Assembly (NCBI GenBank): GCA_965140735.1
Contig: OZ223306.1
Coordinates: forward strand, 992,001-1,056,000
Length of the DNA: 64,000 nt
Source of the DNA: Fusibacter_A sp965140735
GTDB lineage: Bacteria; Bacillota; Clostridia; Peptostreptococcales; Acidaminobacteraceae
Direction: 5' to 3'
In this document: in pieces, positions 28,265 through 37,736 of the stretch
How positions within the stretch are numbered: position 1 is the stretch's first letter
Layout of the letters: every line of letters begins with the position of its first letter
Notes under the pieces: generated by a model
Database searches by the model: none
Told to the model about the DNA's origin: nothing
Seen by the model: the letters and a program-made list of their open reading frames with translations, nothing else
Translations under genes and position numbers: made by a program

Positions 28265-29452
28265 TTATATTTTCATTTGTGTCTCACTTAAGGAAACCTC
28301 TTTCAACATAAGTTGCTCAGATACATTGCGCTTCCCCAGTAGTAGCCCACTGGTAATTGCAGTAAAGGGTGCCACCGTTACGAGCCCAAAGCTCCCAACT
28401 AAAGTATGCAAAATTTCTGAAGAAACATACTTGAGATTAAAAATATTTAATAGTGGCGTTCCTTGAGCTGTAAACACCATCAACAACGCAATATAGCCTC
28501 CAGAATAAGCGAGCAACAGTGTCGTTGTCATGGTCCCCATAACTGATCTCCCCACATTTAAGCCTGATTTTACAGCTTCTTTTTTAGAGAGCATTGGATT
28601 CTTTTCCATGAGTTCATGAACAGCAGATGTAATATCCACCGCCACATCCATCAAGGCTCCTGAAGAGGCTATAAAAATACTCGCAATAAAAATTTGGGTA
28701 AGCTCTAAATTTTGATATCCAGAATAAAGCAAACTCTCTGAGTAATTCATTATGGCCCCATGAATTTTAAAACTGCCTACAAATACAATCGCAAGAACTG
28801 CTGTGAGTAAAGTCCCCAAAGTAGAGCCTAAAATAGCAGCTAGACTTCTTCTATCCAATCCAAAGACCATCGAAATGATACAAACCGTTAGGGTAATCGT
28901 TGCAATTAGTGCAACAATAATTGGATTATAGCCCAATAAAAATAAAGGAATGAGCACCTTCCAAATCATCAAGATCGTCACTAAAAAAGACAAAATGGAT
29001 CTTAGACCTATTAATCCCGAAAAACCAACCAGCGCAAGTCCAAATAAAATCGCAAGTATAAGCTCAAGATTTAATCTATAGTGATCGATCAAATTGACAA
29101 ACTTTATGCCATTTTCATCGTAATCAATCACGCAAAAGACTTTATCTCCTGGAATAAAGACTTTATCAAATTCTAATTTCCCCATCAACAAATTACTGCC
29201 ATCAAAGACGGTCCCTTTGAACCTGCCATTTAAGATTTCGACTTTACAGGTTTGCTCTCCCGTTTGAATAATCCCAGCGCTTCTCATCATACTATTATCT
29301 GTCTCAAGCACTCTAGCAGAAACACGTTCCGTATTTTGATACACATCTTGTTTAAAAGGATTTGGGATTAGCAATAAAACGATTGCTAATCCCATTGTAA
29401 AGAGTGTGGGTAAAAAATGTTTGTTTAAAAAGAGTCTATTTAAAATTCTCAT
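28265..29452 (-). CDS. YibE/F family membrane protein
   Basis: 395 residues with an N-terminal membrane anchor, an extracytoplasmic beta-rich segment (about 40-125) and a set of about seven helices containing the family block FIASSGALMDVAVDITSAVHE and SVMGTMTTTLLLAYSGGY. The function is unproven in the family; transport has been proposed. It starts 6 nt after the phoA stop on the same strand, so the two are probably cotranscribed. Confidence 0.85.
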   Translation of the reverse strand: MRILNRLFLNKHFLPTLFTMGLAIVLLLIPNPFKQDVYQNTERVSARVLETDNSMMRSAGIIQTGEQTCKVEILNGRFKGTVFDGSNLLMGKLEFDKVFIPGDKVFCVIDYDENGIKFVNLIDHYRLNLELILAILFGLALVGFSGLIGLRSILSFLVTILMIWKVLIPLFLLGYNPIIVALIATITLTVCIISMVFGLDRRSLAAILGSTLGTLLTAVLAIVFVGSFKIHGAIMNYSESLLYSGYQNLELTQIFIASIFIASSGALMDVAVDITSAVHELMEKNPMLSKKEAVKSGLNVGRSVMGTMTTTLLLAYSGGYIALLMVFTAQGTPLLNIFNLKYVSSEILHTLVGSFGLVTVAPFTAITSGLLLGKRNVSEQLMLKEVSLSETQMKI

Positions 29453-29458
29453 GGCTGA

Positions 29459-30970
29459 CTATTTAACGTTTGTCAAAGCTTTTAGCTTAACAAAGATATC
29501 CGTATTATTGTAGTATCCACCAAACAGATTGGCTCCTTTTCCATTTGCAAATACTGCTACAGGAATTCCAGTATGCGAATACGAAGTCCAACCAATACCC
29601 GATTTATTGTTTAATAGATGTGTGATCGTTACTGTAAGAGGTTCATAGCCACCATATAGTAAAGTTTCCTCTTCACTAAGTTTACGATCTGATTTTTCTA
29701 TCATACTCATTTCAAAAGCATCTTTAAGTTTGTTATATTCATAATCTGATAAAACCATTTGGGCATTTTTACTTGCATCCACATCATTTTGAGTCATAAG
29801 ACCAAACTGAGCTTTAACATCTTTTAATACAGTTTCAAATGGTGTTTTATTCGTTCTGTACGCGGAAACAGAATTGTTGAACGCTTCATAAGAACTACCT
29901 TGACTAGATAAGTTATCTAAATAAGTACTGTATTTAGTGCCTGCAAACCCAATCGTTAAACCACCTGTTTCATGATCCCCGGTTACAATTATAAGCGTTT
30001 CATCTGGATATTTTTCATAGAATTTAACCGCTTCAGACACTGCATCATTGAATGCAATTGTATCTTGAATACTTGTCATAGCATCATTCGCATGACATGC
30101 CCAGTCAATCTTGCCACCTTCGACCATCATAAAGAAGCCGTTTTCATTATAAAGTGTATCAATACCTTTTCTAGTGAAGTCCGCAAGTGATAATTCGCCC
30201 GACTTTCTATCAATTTCATAAGGCATTGCACCACCCACGAGTTCAGGATTGATTGCAATTACTTTTCCAGAGGCAGCTGTCAAACCAAGGATGCTCTCTT
30301 TTGTATTTGCCACTGTATAGCCTTTTTCTTTTGCTATATCTAAAATGTCTTTTTGATCCCCTGATTTACCTGTCTGTTGAAGGAAGCCCCCACCTCCAAA
30401 GTAATCGAAATCGCTGTTTACAAGTTCAAGGGCGATATCGTAGTAATTATTTCTTGAAGCTTGATGTGCATAAAAAGCAGCTGGTGTTGCGTGATTAATT
30501 GGTACCGAAGAAATCACACCCACTTTATACCCTTTTTGCTTTTTAAGTTTTTCTGAGATCGTTTCGTATGCAATTGATTTTTGCTCATCCATATTTATAA
30601 TGCCACTTGAGGTCTTAAAGCCTGTTGACATAGAAGTTGCTGTAGATGCTGAATCTGGACAAAATGAAGATGAATCAAAGGTCATAGCTGCCCCAGTCAC
30701 TGGGAACTCTGTAAAGCCCAAGTTTTTGCTCTCTACCTTCTTACCTTCGTATGCCACAGCACCTAGATAATCATTAGCTGATGTAAATTGAGGATAACTC
30801 ATGCCATCACCAATAAATAGAAAAACATACTTTGGTCCCGTACCATTCCAAGTGTTATCCGTGGTAATAGCTTGAGCCGTTGGATTCATATAACTAAGTG
30901 CAAATGAACCCCCAATCATAAGTGTTAACACCAGTAGACTTGCGATAATTTTCCTCGATAAAGTTTTCAT
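29459..30970 (-). CDS. phoA: Secreted alkaline phosphatase
   Basis: 503-residue phosphomonoesterase. It has a signal peptide with a probable cleavage after AQA at residue 34. Active-site elements: metal ligand Asp55 in FLFIGDGMS, nucleophile Ser107 in CPDSASTATS, the metal ligands in VTGDHETGGLTIGF and the late histidine in WTSYSHTGIPV. It releases phosphate outside the cell and fits with the polyphosphate genes in this window. GGGAGG precedes the ATG. I see no convincing Pho box in the 160-nt upstream gap. Confidence 0.95.
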   Translation of the reverse strand: MKTLSRKIIASLLVLTLMIGGSFALSYMNPTAQAITTDNTWNGTGPKYVFLFIGDGMSYPQFTSANDYLGAVAYEGKKVESKNLGFTEFPVTGAAMTFDSSSFCPDSASTATSMSTGFKTSSGIINMDEQKSIAYETISEKLKKQKGYKVGVISSVPINHATPAAFYAHQASRNNYYDIALELVNSDFDYFGGGGFLQQTGKSGDQKDILDIAKEKGYTVANTKESILGLTAASGKVIAINPELVGGAMPYEIDRKSGELSLADFTRKGIDTLYNENGFFMMVEGGKIDWACHANDAMTSIQDTIAFNDAVSEAVKFYEKYPDETLIIVTGDHETGGLTIGFAGTKYSTYLDNLSSQGSSYEAFNNSVSAYRTNKTPFETVLKDVKAQFGLMTQNDVDASKNAQMVLSDYEYNKLKDAFEMSMIEKSDRKLSEEETLLYGGYEPLTVTITHLLNNKSGIGWTSYSHTGIPVAVFANGKGANLFGGYYNNTDIFVKLKALTNVK

Positions 30971-31130
30971 GTTTCCTCCCTAAAAATAAGTATCTGTATT
31001 GAACTTCATAGAACGTTCTGGTTCAGTATAGTCAATTCTTGTTAGGTGGAAATATGAAGGATGTAAAATTGGTGTTAGGATAAGTAAAGTTCTTATTAAC
31101 ATTTCTGAAAATAGAGTTCCTAATTAAGTT

Positions 31131-32027
31131 TCACCAGATTTTTAATTCAGTTAGGATATCATACTTAAGACGTGATAAAGATCGCCTTCCAAATTCATTT
31201 GCCTCAATTTTTTTACCAAAAATACACTGCTTAATAAATTCATCAGAAAGATTTAAACCCTCAATGCTATCTATAAGTTCCTTTTCTCTAATTTTTGAAT
31301 AATTCTTTTTTAAATCTATGAGTTCTTGTACATCAATATCATGAATTTTATAAGCTTCTAAGATTTTCATCGCATCTATATTGTTCTTTAAGACTCCAGA
31401 TGAATTAATCTTAAGAATTACACTTGAAGTATCTGAAAGTGCATATGAAAATTTCAGATCTTTAAAAGGATCTACTGTCTTATCATATGGCGATGCAAAA
31501 TCATCATCTCGCTTACTTTTTATACGATTGCAATTACCGCACACAGGCACTAAATTGTATAAACTCAGCGCAAAAAAAGGATACTGAGATTTGGGATAGA
31601 AATGATCCAGTTGTGCGCCTGACACTTTATCATCTCTCGAATTTATATGATCACGGTTGCAATACGGACATGTGAGTAAGTTACTTTCATTTACTAATCT
31701 GACATTCAATTTTACTTTGTCTTTTTGTTTATCAATAAGGTCACCATATAACTTACAAAATTCTTCACAATCCGCTTTATACTTTACCTTTAAATCTTCC
31801 AATTGTTCTTTCTTGTACTTTTTAACATGCTCATAGCAGCGTTTTAATTCTGAAAAGGGCATTATCACAATTTTTTTAAAATCATCTTTTCCAACAAAGA
31901 AATCTTCCGGAAATACAGTCTTGCAAATTTCAACCATTGTCAATTTTAAAGGATCACAAACAATATCGTCCACAGCCTTATAATATAGTTCTATAAAATC
32001 GTCACTAAAATCTTTAATTGAGATCAT
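31131..32027 (-). CDS. HNH endonuclease, PtuB-like (defence module)
   Basis: 298 residues. The nuclease core runs from about 117 to 172: zinc pair Cys120-x2-Cys123 (CPYCNR), catalytic Asp141-His142 in QLDHFYPKSQYP, the family stretch FFALSLYNLVPVC and the second zinc pair Cys163-x2-Cys166 followed by Asn167. This wording is typical of the HNH partner in Septu (PtuB) and related ATPase/HNH pairs. Flanking helical regions (1-110 and 175-298) show no other domain. The start overlaps the ATPase gene by 14 nt, with AGGAGAG upstream, so the two are translated together. Confidence 0.85.
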   Translation of the reverse strand: MISIKDFSDDFIELYYKAVDDIVCDPLKLTMVEICKTVFPEDFFVGKDDFKKIVIMPFSELKRCYEHVKKYKKEQLEDLKVKYKADCEEFCKLYGDLIDKQKDKVKLNVRLVNESNLLTCPYCNRDHINSRDDKVSGAQLDHFYPKSQYPFFALSLYNLVPVCGNCNRIKSKRDDDFASPYDKTVDPFKDLKFSYALSDTSSVILKINSSGVLKNNIDAMKILEAYKIHDIDVQELIDLKKNYSKIREKELIDSIEGLNLSDEFIKQCIFGKKIEANEFGRRSLSRLKYDILTELKIW

Positions 32028-34758
32028 GCTGTTCTCTCCTACTTCTAAGCTCCATTATTCTCTGGTTTAATTCCAATTGCTCATTTTCCAGTAAAGTCAA
32101 CTGAAATTCTACATTATTTTTTTGACTTTCCTCAAGCATCATTAGCAGCTTTTCTCTATAGACGACCTCTCCTATATACATAATTTGCTTTTTAACGAAA
32201 TTATACATGTCTGTAGTTGTATTGGGTATGTCGTATCTACTTTGAATTACACTACTAATTTCATTATATTTTTCAATGCGCTTCTCTCTATCCTCTTCTT
32301 TTCTATTATTTAACGCATCAAAAGCGTTAATCCATTGAATCAGTTCACTCATTTTAGATTTCGAAAATGCACCAACAGAACCTTCCATAAAAAAATTTTT
32401 CATCATCAAAGTATGAATATTTTGACCAAATGTCAATTGTTCTTTTTCATTTTCAATTTTAGGCATATAAACAACATCAGAATGCATTAAATCAGATACA
32501 ATAAAGGGTGAATTGGTTGTAAGAATGATTTGCAATTTATTCTGATCACTATATTGATTGATCATAAAAATCAATTCTTGCATATACTTTCGTTGCCACT
32601 CTGGATGGTAATAAAGCTCACCTTCATCTATGAAAATGACTGCTGTTTCACCAAGCTCAATGGTATCTAAAACACTAAATGTGTTTTCAATATTTTCCGC
32701 GTATTTTTCAAACAATTTATAATATGCCTTATAGCCACCTAAACACCAATAAAGCTTCGCTAAAAAGGAAAACTTTGCATACTGTCCAGAAGAAAAATGA
32801 CCTAATTTCGATTCCACAGATGTTATAGCCTGCTTAATATGGGCTTCATTTTCTCGCAATGGTATAATTTGATTTATTGCAATAGATTGATCTGATAGGT
32901 TTAATACAATGCTCTCTAGAAAATGATCTCCAAACATTTCTGATCTGATTCTTTTGTTTTCTTCACTTTCTTCGCTTTTTTTGATCGCACTGCAAAAAGC
33001 ATCTAAAAAGGCTAACTGATAACACATTTCTTTATTGACAAATTCATCTTTTGGTACGTCTATATGATCCAACATGTAATCCAGTGAGCACATTTCAGAA
33101 TAATCCGCACTTCTAAAGTCAGCACTTAAATTCATTTCAGAGTTCTCATTATCAAAGGACCGATTGACTCTCTTTTGGAACATCCAATGATTTAGATTAA
33201 TCATGCTTGAGAAATAAATAATTTTACTGTAATCTGAACTCTTAAAGAAACCCCTGTCATAGGCTAAAAACACCTCTGTTTCCACTTTGAAATTTGAAAC
33301 AAAATAAAAATTACCGTTGAGATTAAAAGTCACTAAAAATTGAATTTCACCGCCATCAAGACCAATTTTTTTAAGGTCTTCTGTGACAACAATACCATTT
33401 TCAATTTCTATTATATTCGCCTCAATACCCATGATCATTGCAAAAAACCACTGATTTAAAAATTCGACAATACTGGTCTTACCCATCCCATTTTTACCAA
33501 CAATACAAGTTACGGAATGAATGCTGGGATCATAAAATTTTGGATTTAAATCGAGCTCACTTTTCTTAGACAAGTGCCTAGAGGTCAAATCAAAATCTGT
33601 TAAGCCATCAAAAGAAAGTGTTGAATTTCTAAGTGTTCTATATTGATCAATATAGGCATATGAGAATGAAAAATCACTCGCTCCAAGTTCTTCATTCATA
33701 ATGAGTTGATGGATTTCACTATAGTAGCCTCTGGAGACAAATTCATTCAAATAGTAGTCATCTTCATTCATAGGGACTTTTTTTGACTTCTTATTGTATT
33801 TGATTTCTATGTTCTCATTTTGATAAGATATTGTCAAAATTGGCACTTCATCGAGCTTAAAGACACGTTGTTTGAAAGGTGTATTCTCCCAATATCCATA
33901 TTTCTCCTCATTTTCTTCGTGCAAAACCATTATTTTTTCTTGTCCAATACGCGTAACATAATCAATATAATATCGAGAATACCGTTCGTTCTTATATTTT
34001 AAATAAAGAATCTCATTGAGTTTGTTAGCAATGATTAGGCTGTCTAAATAGAAAAATTTTTTTTCTAGAAAATCATCCCATTGACTATATCTTATGACTG
34101 TATATACCTGTTTCCGCACAATTGGATCTCCAAGAACATTTGAAAGGGATATCCCATCGAGTCCTCTTAAGATATACTGGATTGGAATTTTAGAGATTCC
34201 CTTTTGGATTGCGGATATCCCCTCATAGGCATATCCGCGATCGCCTTTACTGCCTGCATAAGAAATATGTCTAAAAAGAACTGGCGTAAGGCGTTCATAC
34301 TCTTGCACATCCATTTTTCTTGCGGGAAAATAAGCGCATAACATGGTTATGGCGCGCTCGTTGTTATAAAAAGGACCTGTATACATATCAAAGTATTCAA
34401 TCAATCCCCTGTAACACAGGTCTTCAAAATGAGAATCATTCAAAAGCTGGTTAAATACCTCTTCATCTGAAGCTTTTAAAGCATAGAAAGCACAACACAT
34501 ATGACGATGGTTAAAGAGTCTCTCAAATTGCCTATTTCCCTTAATAACAGTAAAATGAGGCTTTAGAATGCGTATCCACTTTTCTGCGTATTCAAGGAGC
34601 AAATTGTTTTCAATATCTTCGTTTCCATAAGTCGTCATTTTTTTTATTTTCTCAGAAAAAAAGCCATCTATTTTGACCAAGACTTGATCATTTGTATCCG
34701 ATTCAGTGATATTAAGTTCCTTTTTAGTACCATAATCTATGTTTTGGAATATGTTCAT
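32014..34758 (-). CDS. AAA/ABC-type ATPase with long N-terminal region, PtuA-like (defence module)
   Basis: 914 residues. The ATPase core is SMC/ABC-like: Walker A GKNGMGKT at 421-428, an ABC-signature-like FSSGQYAKF at 655-663, Walker B AVIFIDEGE at 706-714 and the switch histidine position replaced in TTNSPF at 747-752. This is the OLD/AAA_15/21 type found in Septu PtuA and other anti-phage ATPases. The first ~400 residues precede the P-loop and show no domain I can name; PtuA proteins normally begin close to Walker A. A coiled coil closes the protein (about 870-910). It has its own promoter. Confidence 0.85.
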   Translation of the reverse strand: MNIFQNIDYGTKKELNITESDTNDQVLVKIDGFFSEKIKKMTTYGNEDIENNLLLEYAEKWIRILKPHFTVIKGNRQFERLFNHRHMCCAFYALKASDEEVFNQLLNDSHFEDLCYRGLIEYFDMYTGPFYNNERAITMLCAYFPARKMDVQEYERLTPVLFRHISYAGSKGDRGYAYEGISAIQKGISKIPIQYILRGLDGISLSNVLGDPIVRKQVYTVIRYSQWDDFLEKKFFYLDSLIIANKLNEILYLKYKNERYSRYYIDYVTRIGQEKIMVLHEENEEKYGYWENTPFKQRVFKLDEVPILTISYQNENIEIKYNKKSKKVPMNEDDYYLNEFVSRGYYSEIHQLIMNEELGASDFSFSYAYIDQYRTLRNSTLSFDGLTDFDLTSRHLSKKSELDLNPKFYDPSIHSVTCIVGKNGMGKTSIVEFLNQWFFAMIMGIEANIIEIENGIVVTEDLKKIGLDGGEIQFLVTFNLNGNFYFVSNFKVETEVFLAYDRGFFKSSDYSKIIYFSSMINLNHWMFQKRVNRSFDNENSEMNLSADFRSADYSEMCSLDYMLDHIDVPKDEFVNKEMCYQLAFLDAFCSAIKKSEESEENKRIRSEMFGDHFLESIVLNLSDQSIAINQIIPLRENEAHIKQAITSVESKLGHFSSGQYAKFSFLAKLYWCLGGYKAYYKLFEKYAENIENTFSVLDTIELGETAVIFIDEGELYYHPEWQRKYMQELIFMINQYSDQNKLQIILTTNSPFIVSDLMHSDVVYMPKIENEKEQLTFGQNIHTLMMKNFFMEGSVGAFSKSKMSELIQWINAFDALNNRKEEDREKRIEKYNEISSVIQSRYDIPNTTTDMYNFVKKQIMYIGEVVYREKLLMMLEESQKNNVEFQLTLLENEQLELNQRIMELRSRREQHDLN

Positions 34759-34799
34759 ACCAATCTAGTTCCTCCATTTAATTTTACTGATTTTAACAA

Positions 34800-34808
34800 A
34801 TTATAACA
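34800..34808 (-). promoter_or_regulatory. Extended -10 promoter of the ATPase/HNH module
   Basis: Minus-strand TGT-TATAAT about 42 nt before the ATPase ATG; the -35 is poor. It lies downstream of the terminator of the preceding operon, so the module is transcribed on its own. Confidence 0.6.
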
Positions 34809-34851
34809 TATTTCAGCAATCAATATAATAGCATAACTTTATTTTAATCTA

Positions 34852-34895
34852 CAAAAAAATAAGCATTTGCTGAAAAATCAGCATTTGCTTATCAC
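34852..34895 (-). terminator. Terminator of the purine-uptake operon
   Basis: Imperfect minus-strand hairpin ATAAGCA...GCTGA / TCAGC...TGCTTAT with an internal loop, followed by T7, about 60 nt after the GNAT stop. It separates this operon from the defence module. Confidence 0.75.
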
Positions 34896-34958
34896 CATCT
34901 TTATTATCAAGAGTCAACCCCATACGATTTTCTCTTATAAACTAACGATATATGAACA

Positions 34959-35744
34959 TCACTTTGGAAAAAATCGATAGGAATAGCCAACAGGTTTATA
35001 CCCCATTTTAAGATAGATTGAGGCGCCCATTTCTGAGGCGTCAAGCATTGTAAAGGCTACACCTTGGTTGAGCAGTGATTTCGAAAGCTCATAAGTAAGT
35101 TTTGAACCATATCCATGACCTCTATGTGCCTTCGTAGTCGCAATCATATAAATGCCACCCACAGTCTGTTGATTATCCAATTTACTGATATAACCAATAC
35201 CTACTGATACAGGGGTTTCATTTACTGTTCCCAGTGTCAACAGATATCTTTCATCTTCAAGTGCATGAGCGAAAAGCTTTAACATATGATCAAGAGTCAT
35301 ATTCGGATTATCAAAAAGACCTTCAGCAAGAACCTTACACCAGAGCACTAAATCCGATACAGCTTTGATGTTATAAACTTTAAACGACGAATCAACAGTC
35401 TTTTGACCCATTAGGACCTTTTGATTCATCAAATCATCTTGAGTTGCAATCATAATTGGCAATTTGTCATATGAAGGCACTCGCTCTATGAGCACTTTGA
35501 TCCTAGCAGTGTTTTTAGGGGACTCTCCAAGAAAAATCGTCGAAGGTAATTTATTAAAGTGAATTGCCTTTAACATCTCATCCACATACGAAACTTCAAA
35601 TTCACTTATCGTACTACTGTATATATACGGTCTTAAATCCATGTAATGCACAGGATTTTTTTCTACTATAGTACACTGATTTTTCTCTGCCAAATTTCGG
35701 ATCATTTCATTTCTATTGTGTTGAATCACTAACCCATAATCCAT
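34959..35744 (-). CDS. GNAT-family acetyltransferase at the end of the purine-uptake operon
   Basis: 261 residues; the GNAT fold occupies the C-terminal half (GGIYMIATTKAHRGHGYGSKL is motif A; LDASEMGASIYLKMGYKPVG is motif B). The N-terminal half has no recognised domain. The start at 35744 lies 4 nt after the preceding permease stop, with GAGG about 11 nt upstream; a longer frame would overlap the permease gene. The role is unknown and the link with purine transport is by position only. Confidence 0.75.
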   Translation of the reverse strand: MDYGLVIQHNRNEMIRNLAEKNQCTIVEKNPVHYMDLRPYIYSSTISEFEVSYVDEMLKAIHFNKLPSTIFLGESPKNTARIKVLIERVPSYDKLPIMIATQDDLMNQKVLMGQKTVDSSFKVYNIKAVSDLVLWCKVLAEGLFDNPNMTLDHMLKLFAHALEDERYLLTLGTVNETPVSVGIGYISKLDNQQTVGGIYMIATTKAHRGHGYGSKLTYELSKSLLNQGVAFTMLDASEMGASIYLKMGYKPVGYSYRFFPK

Positions 35745-35748
35745 GATT

Positions 35749-36672
35749 CTATCGTTCCTCTCTAAAGTATGGTATGCTGAGGCCTTGTGGTGGGGCACTT
35801 TCTTTCGATTGCTTAACAGAACTTAACACCAAAACAATAATTGTTACTAAATAGGGTAACATATCCAGAAGATTTTGTGAAATGTTAAATTGTTGTAGGC
35901 GGAAACCAATAATACTTAGACCGCCAAACAAGTAGGCACCAAACAATGCTTTATAAGGGTTCCACTTGCAGAAAATAACAAGTGCTATGGCAATCCAGCC
36001 TCTACCAGAGGTAATGTTATCTTGCCACTGAGGCACTTCCACGATGGACAGATAAGCACCGCCTAAACCACAGAGAGCGCCACCCAATAAAATGTGGATA
36101 TACTTATATAAATTGACGTTGATTCCAGAAGCATCTGCTGCAGCAGGATTTTCACCCACAGCCACCAAATTCTGACCAAGTCTAGTCTTATAGAGATAAA
36201 CACCCGCCAGAACAGCCAACAAATAACCCAAGTACACAAAGACATCTTGATTAAATACAATTTGACCTACAAACGGAATCTTAGATAATAACGGAAACTC
36301 TACAGGTTTATAAAAATTGATAATGCCCTCAGATAGCTTTTTACCTACGAAAGCTGTTCCGATATAGCTAGATAAACCCGTTCCAAAAATAGTGAGAGAA
36401 AGTCCTGAAACAACTTGATTCGCCCTTAAAGTAACCGTTAAAAAAGCATAAATTAAGGCAGAAGCAGCACCTGCAATCATTGCTGCACTCATTGCTAAAA
36501 AAGGACTCTCTGTGTAGAGTCCGACACCAAAGCCTGCAACAGCACCCACAAGCATCATACCTTCTACACCTAAGTTAAGATGTCCAGCTTTTTCTGTGAT
36601 CAGCTCTCCTAGAGTAGCAAAGAGTAATGGTGTTCCTGCAATCATCATAGCCGTTAGGAATGAAATTATCAT
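35749..36672 (-). CDS. Nucleoside/purine ABC transporter permease 2
   Basis: 307-residue permease of the BmpA-linked nucleoside ABC family (YufQ/NupQ-like). The signature GELITEKAGHLNLGVEGMMLVGA is at the N-terminus, and SGINVNLYKYIHILLGGALCGLGGAYLS carries the ATPase-contact region. About eight hydrophobic segments. It overlaps the upstream permease gene by 4 nt. Confidence 0.9.
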   Translation of the reverse strand: MIISFLTAMMIAGTPLLFATLGELITEKAGHLNLGVEGMMLVGAVAGFGVGLYTESPFLAMSAAMIAGAASALIYAFLTVTLRANQVVSGLSLTIFGTGLSSYIGTAFVGKKLSEGIINFYKPVEFPLLSKIPFVGQIVFNQDVFVYLGYLLAVLAGVYLYKTRLGQNLVAVGENPAAADASGINVNLYKYIHILLGGALCGLGGAYLSIVEVPQWQDNITSGRGWIAIALVIFCKWNPYKALFGAYLFGGLSIIGFRLQQFNISQNLLDMLPYLVTIIVLVLSSVKQSKESAPPQGLSIPYFREER

Positions 36673-37736
36673 ACAGCGCCCTCCTTTTTACTCGATTTAG
36701 GTACCAATTTATATTGAACAAAAAATTCACTGCCAATGACAAAGAACAAAATAATACTCTGCAAGATATTTGCAGCTGCTTGCGGAATTTGAAAAGCGGT
36801 TTGAATAAAACTGCCCCCTTTAATCATAGCAGCAAATAGTATCGAAACAGGAATAATCACTGCAGCATTAAGTGCAGAGAGCCAAGTAGTTATAATCGCT
36901 GTGAACCCATAACCAGCAGATAAAGATGCTGATAGGGTCTGATTAACCGCTGATGCTTCTATCATACCGACGATGCCGCAAATGCCACCACTGACAAAGA
37001 GTGCTCCGAGAATGACTCTTTTAACGTTAATCCCAGAATACTTAGCCGTATCCATGCTCTCGCCCACAACAGCAATCTCATAACCCTTTTTCGAATACTT
37101 CATCATTACAGATACAATGATGACAATAACCAGTGCGATAATCCACCCCATATGGATGCCCAAAACCTTCGGTAAAATTGCAGCATCTGAAAAATTAGCA
37201 ATCTTAGGAAATCCCATAGACTTAGGGTCTTTCCAAGGCCCATATTGTAAATATGTGATCCACTTGATGGCGATGTAATTAAGCATCAACGTAATAATCG
37301 TTTCATTTGTATCAAATTTTACCTTTAAAAATGCCGGGAGCAAAGCCCACAAACCACCACCGATAAAACCAGCAATGAACATCAATAAAAGTAAAAGTGG
37401 CTTTGGTAATGTATCAAAATTAAGCGCAATAAAACTTGCGAAAAAAGCACCCATTAAAATTTGACCCTCACCACCGATATTCCAAAACTTCATTTTGAAT
37501 GCAATCATAATACCCACAGAAGTCAAAATTAACGGTATGGCAATGGTGAGTGTATCCTTAATCCTAAAAGCAGAGCCAAATGCACCCATAAACATAGCTG
37601 AATAAACCTTAATCGGATTATGACCCATAATTGCAATGAAAAGACCCGCTGTAACAAGAGCAAATAAAATCGAAAGAATTCTAATAATCGCTGCCTTGTT
37701 AGACGTCATATCTGTCCGTTTAACCATTCTTAACAC
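36669..37736 (-). CDS. Nucleoside/purine ABC transporter permease 1
   Basis: 355-residue permease (YufP/NupP-like). Contains AFKMKFWNIGGEGQILMGAF, characteristic of this family, and the coupling segment KYSGINVKRVILGALFVSGGICGIVGMIEA. About nine to ten hydrophobic segments. It overlaps the ATPase gene by 7 nt, so the operon order is lipoprotein, ATPase, permease, permease. Confidence 0.9.
   Translation of the reverse strand: MLRMVKRTDMTSNKAAIIRILSILFALVTAGLFIAIMGHNPIKVYSAMFMGAFGSAFRIKDTLTIAIPLILTSVGIMIAFKMKFWNIGGEGQILMGAFFASFIALNFDTLPKPLLLLLMFIAGFIGGGLWALLPAFLKVKFDTNETIITLMLNYIAIKWITYLQYGPWKDPKSMGFPKIANFSDAAILPKVLGIHMGWIIALVIVIIVSVMMKYSKKGYEIAVVGESMDTAKYSGINVKRVILGALFVSGGICGIVGMIEASAVNQTLSASLSAGYGFTAIITTWLSALNAAVIIPVSILFAAMIKGGSFIQTAFQIPQAAANILQSIILFFVIGSEFFVQYKLVPKSSKKEGAV

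Noticed and set aside
30971..31130. PhoP box upstream of phoA
   Set aside because: I could not find the spaced TT(A/T)ACA-type direct repeats; only AT-rich sequence is seen.
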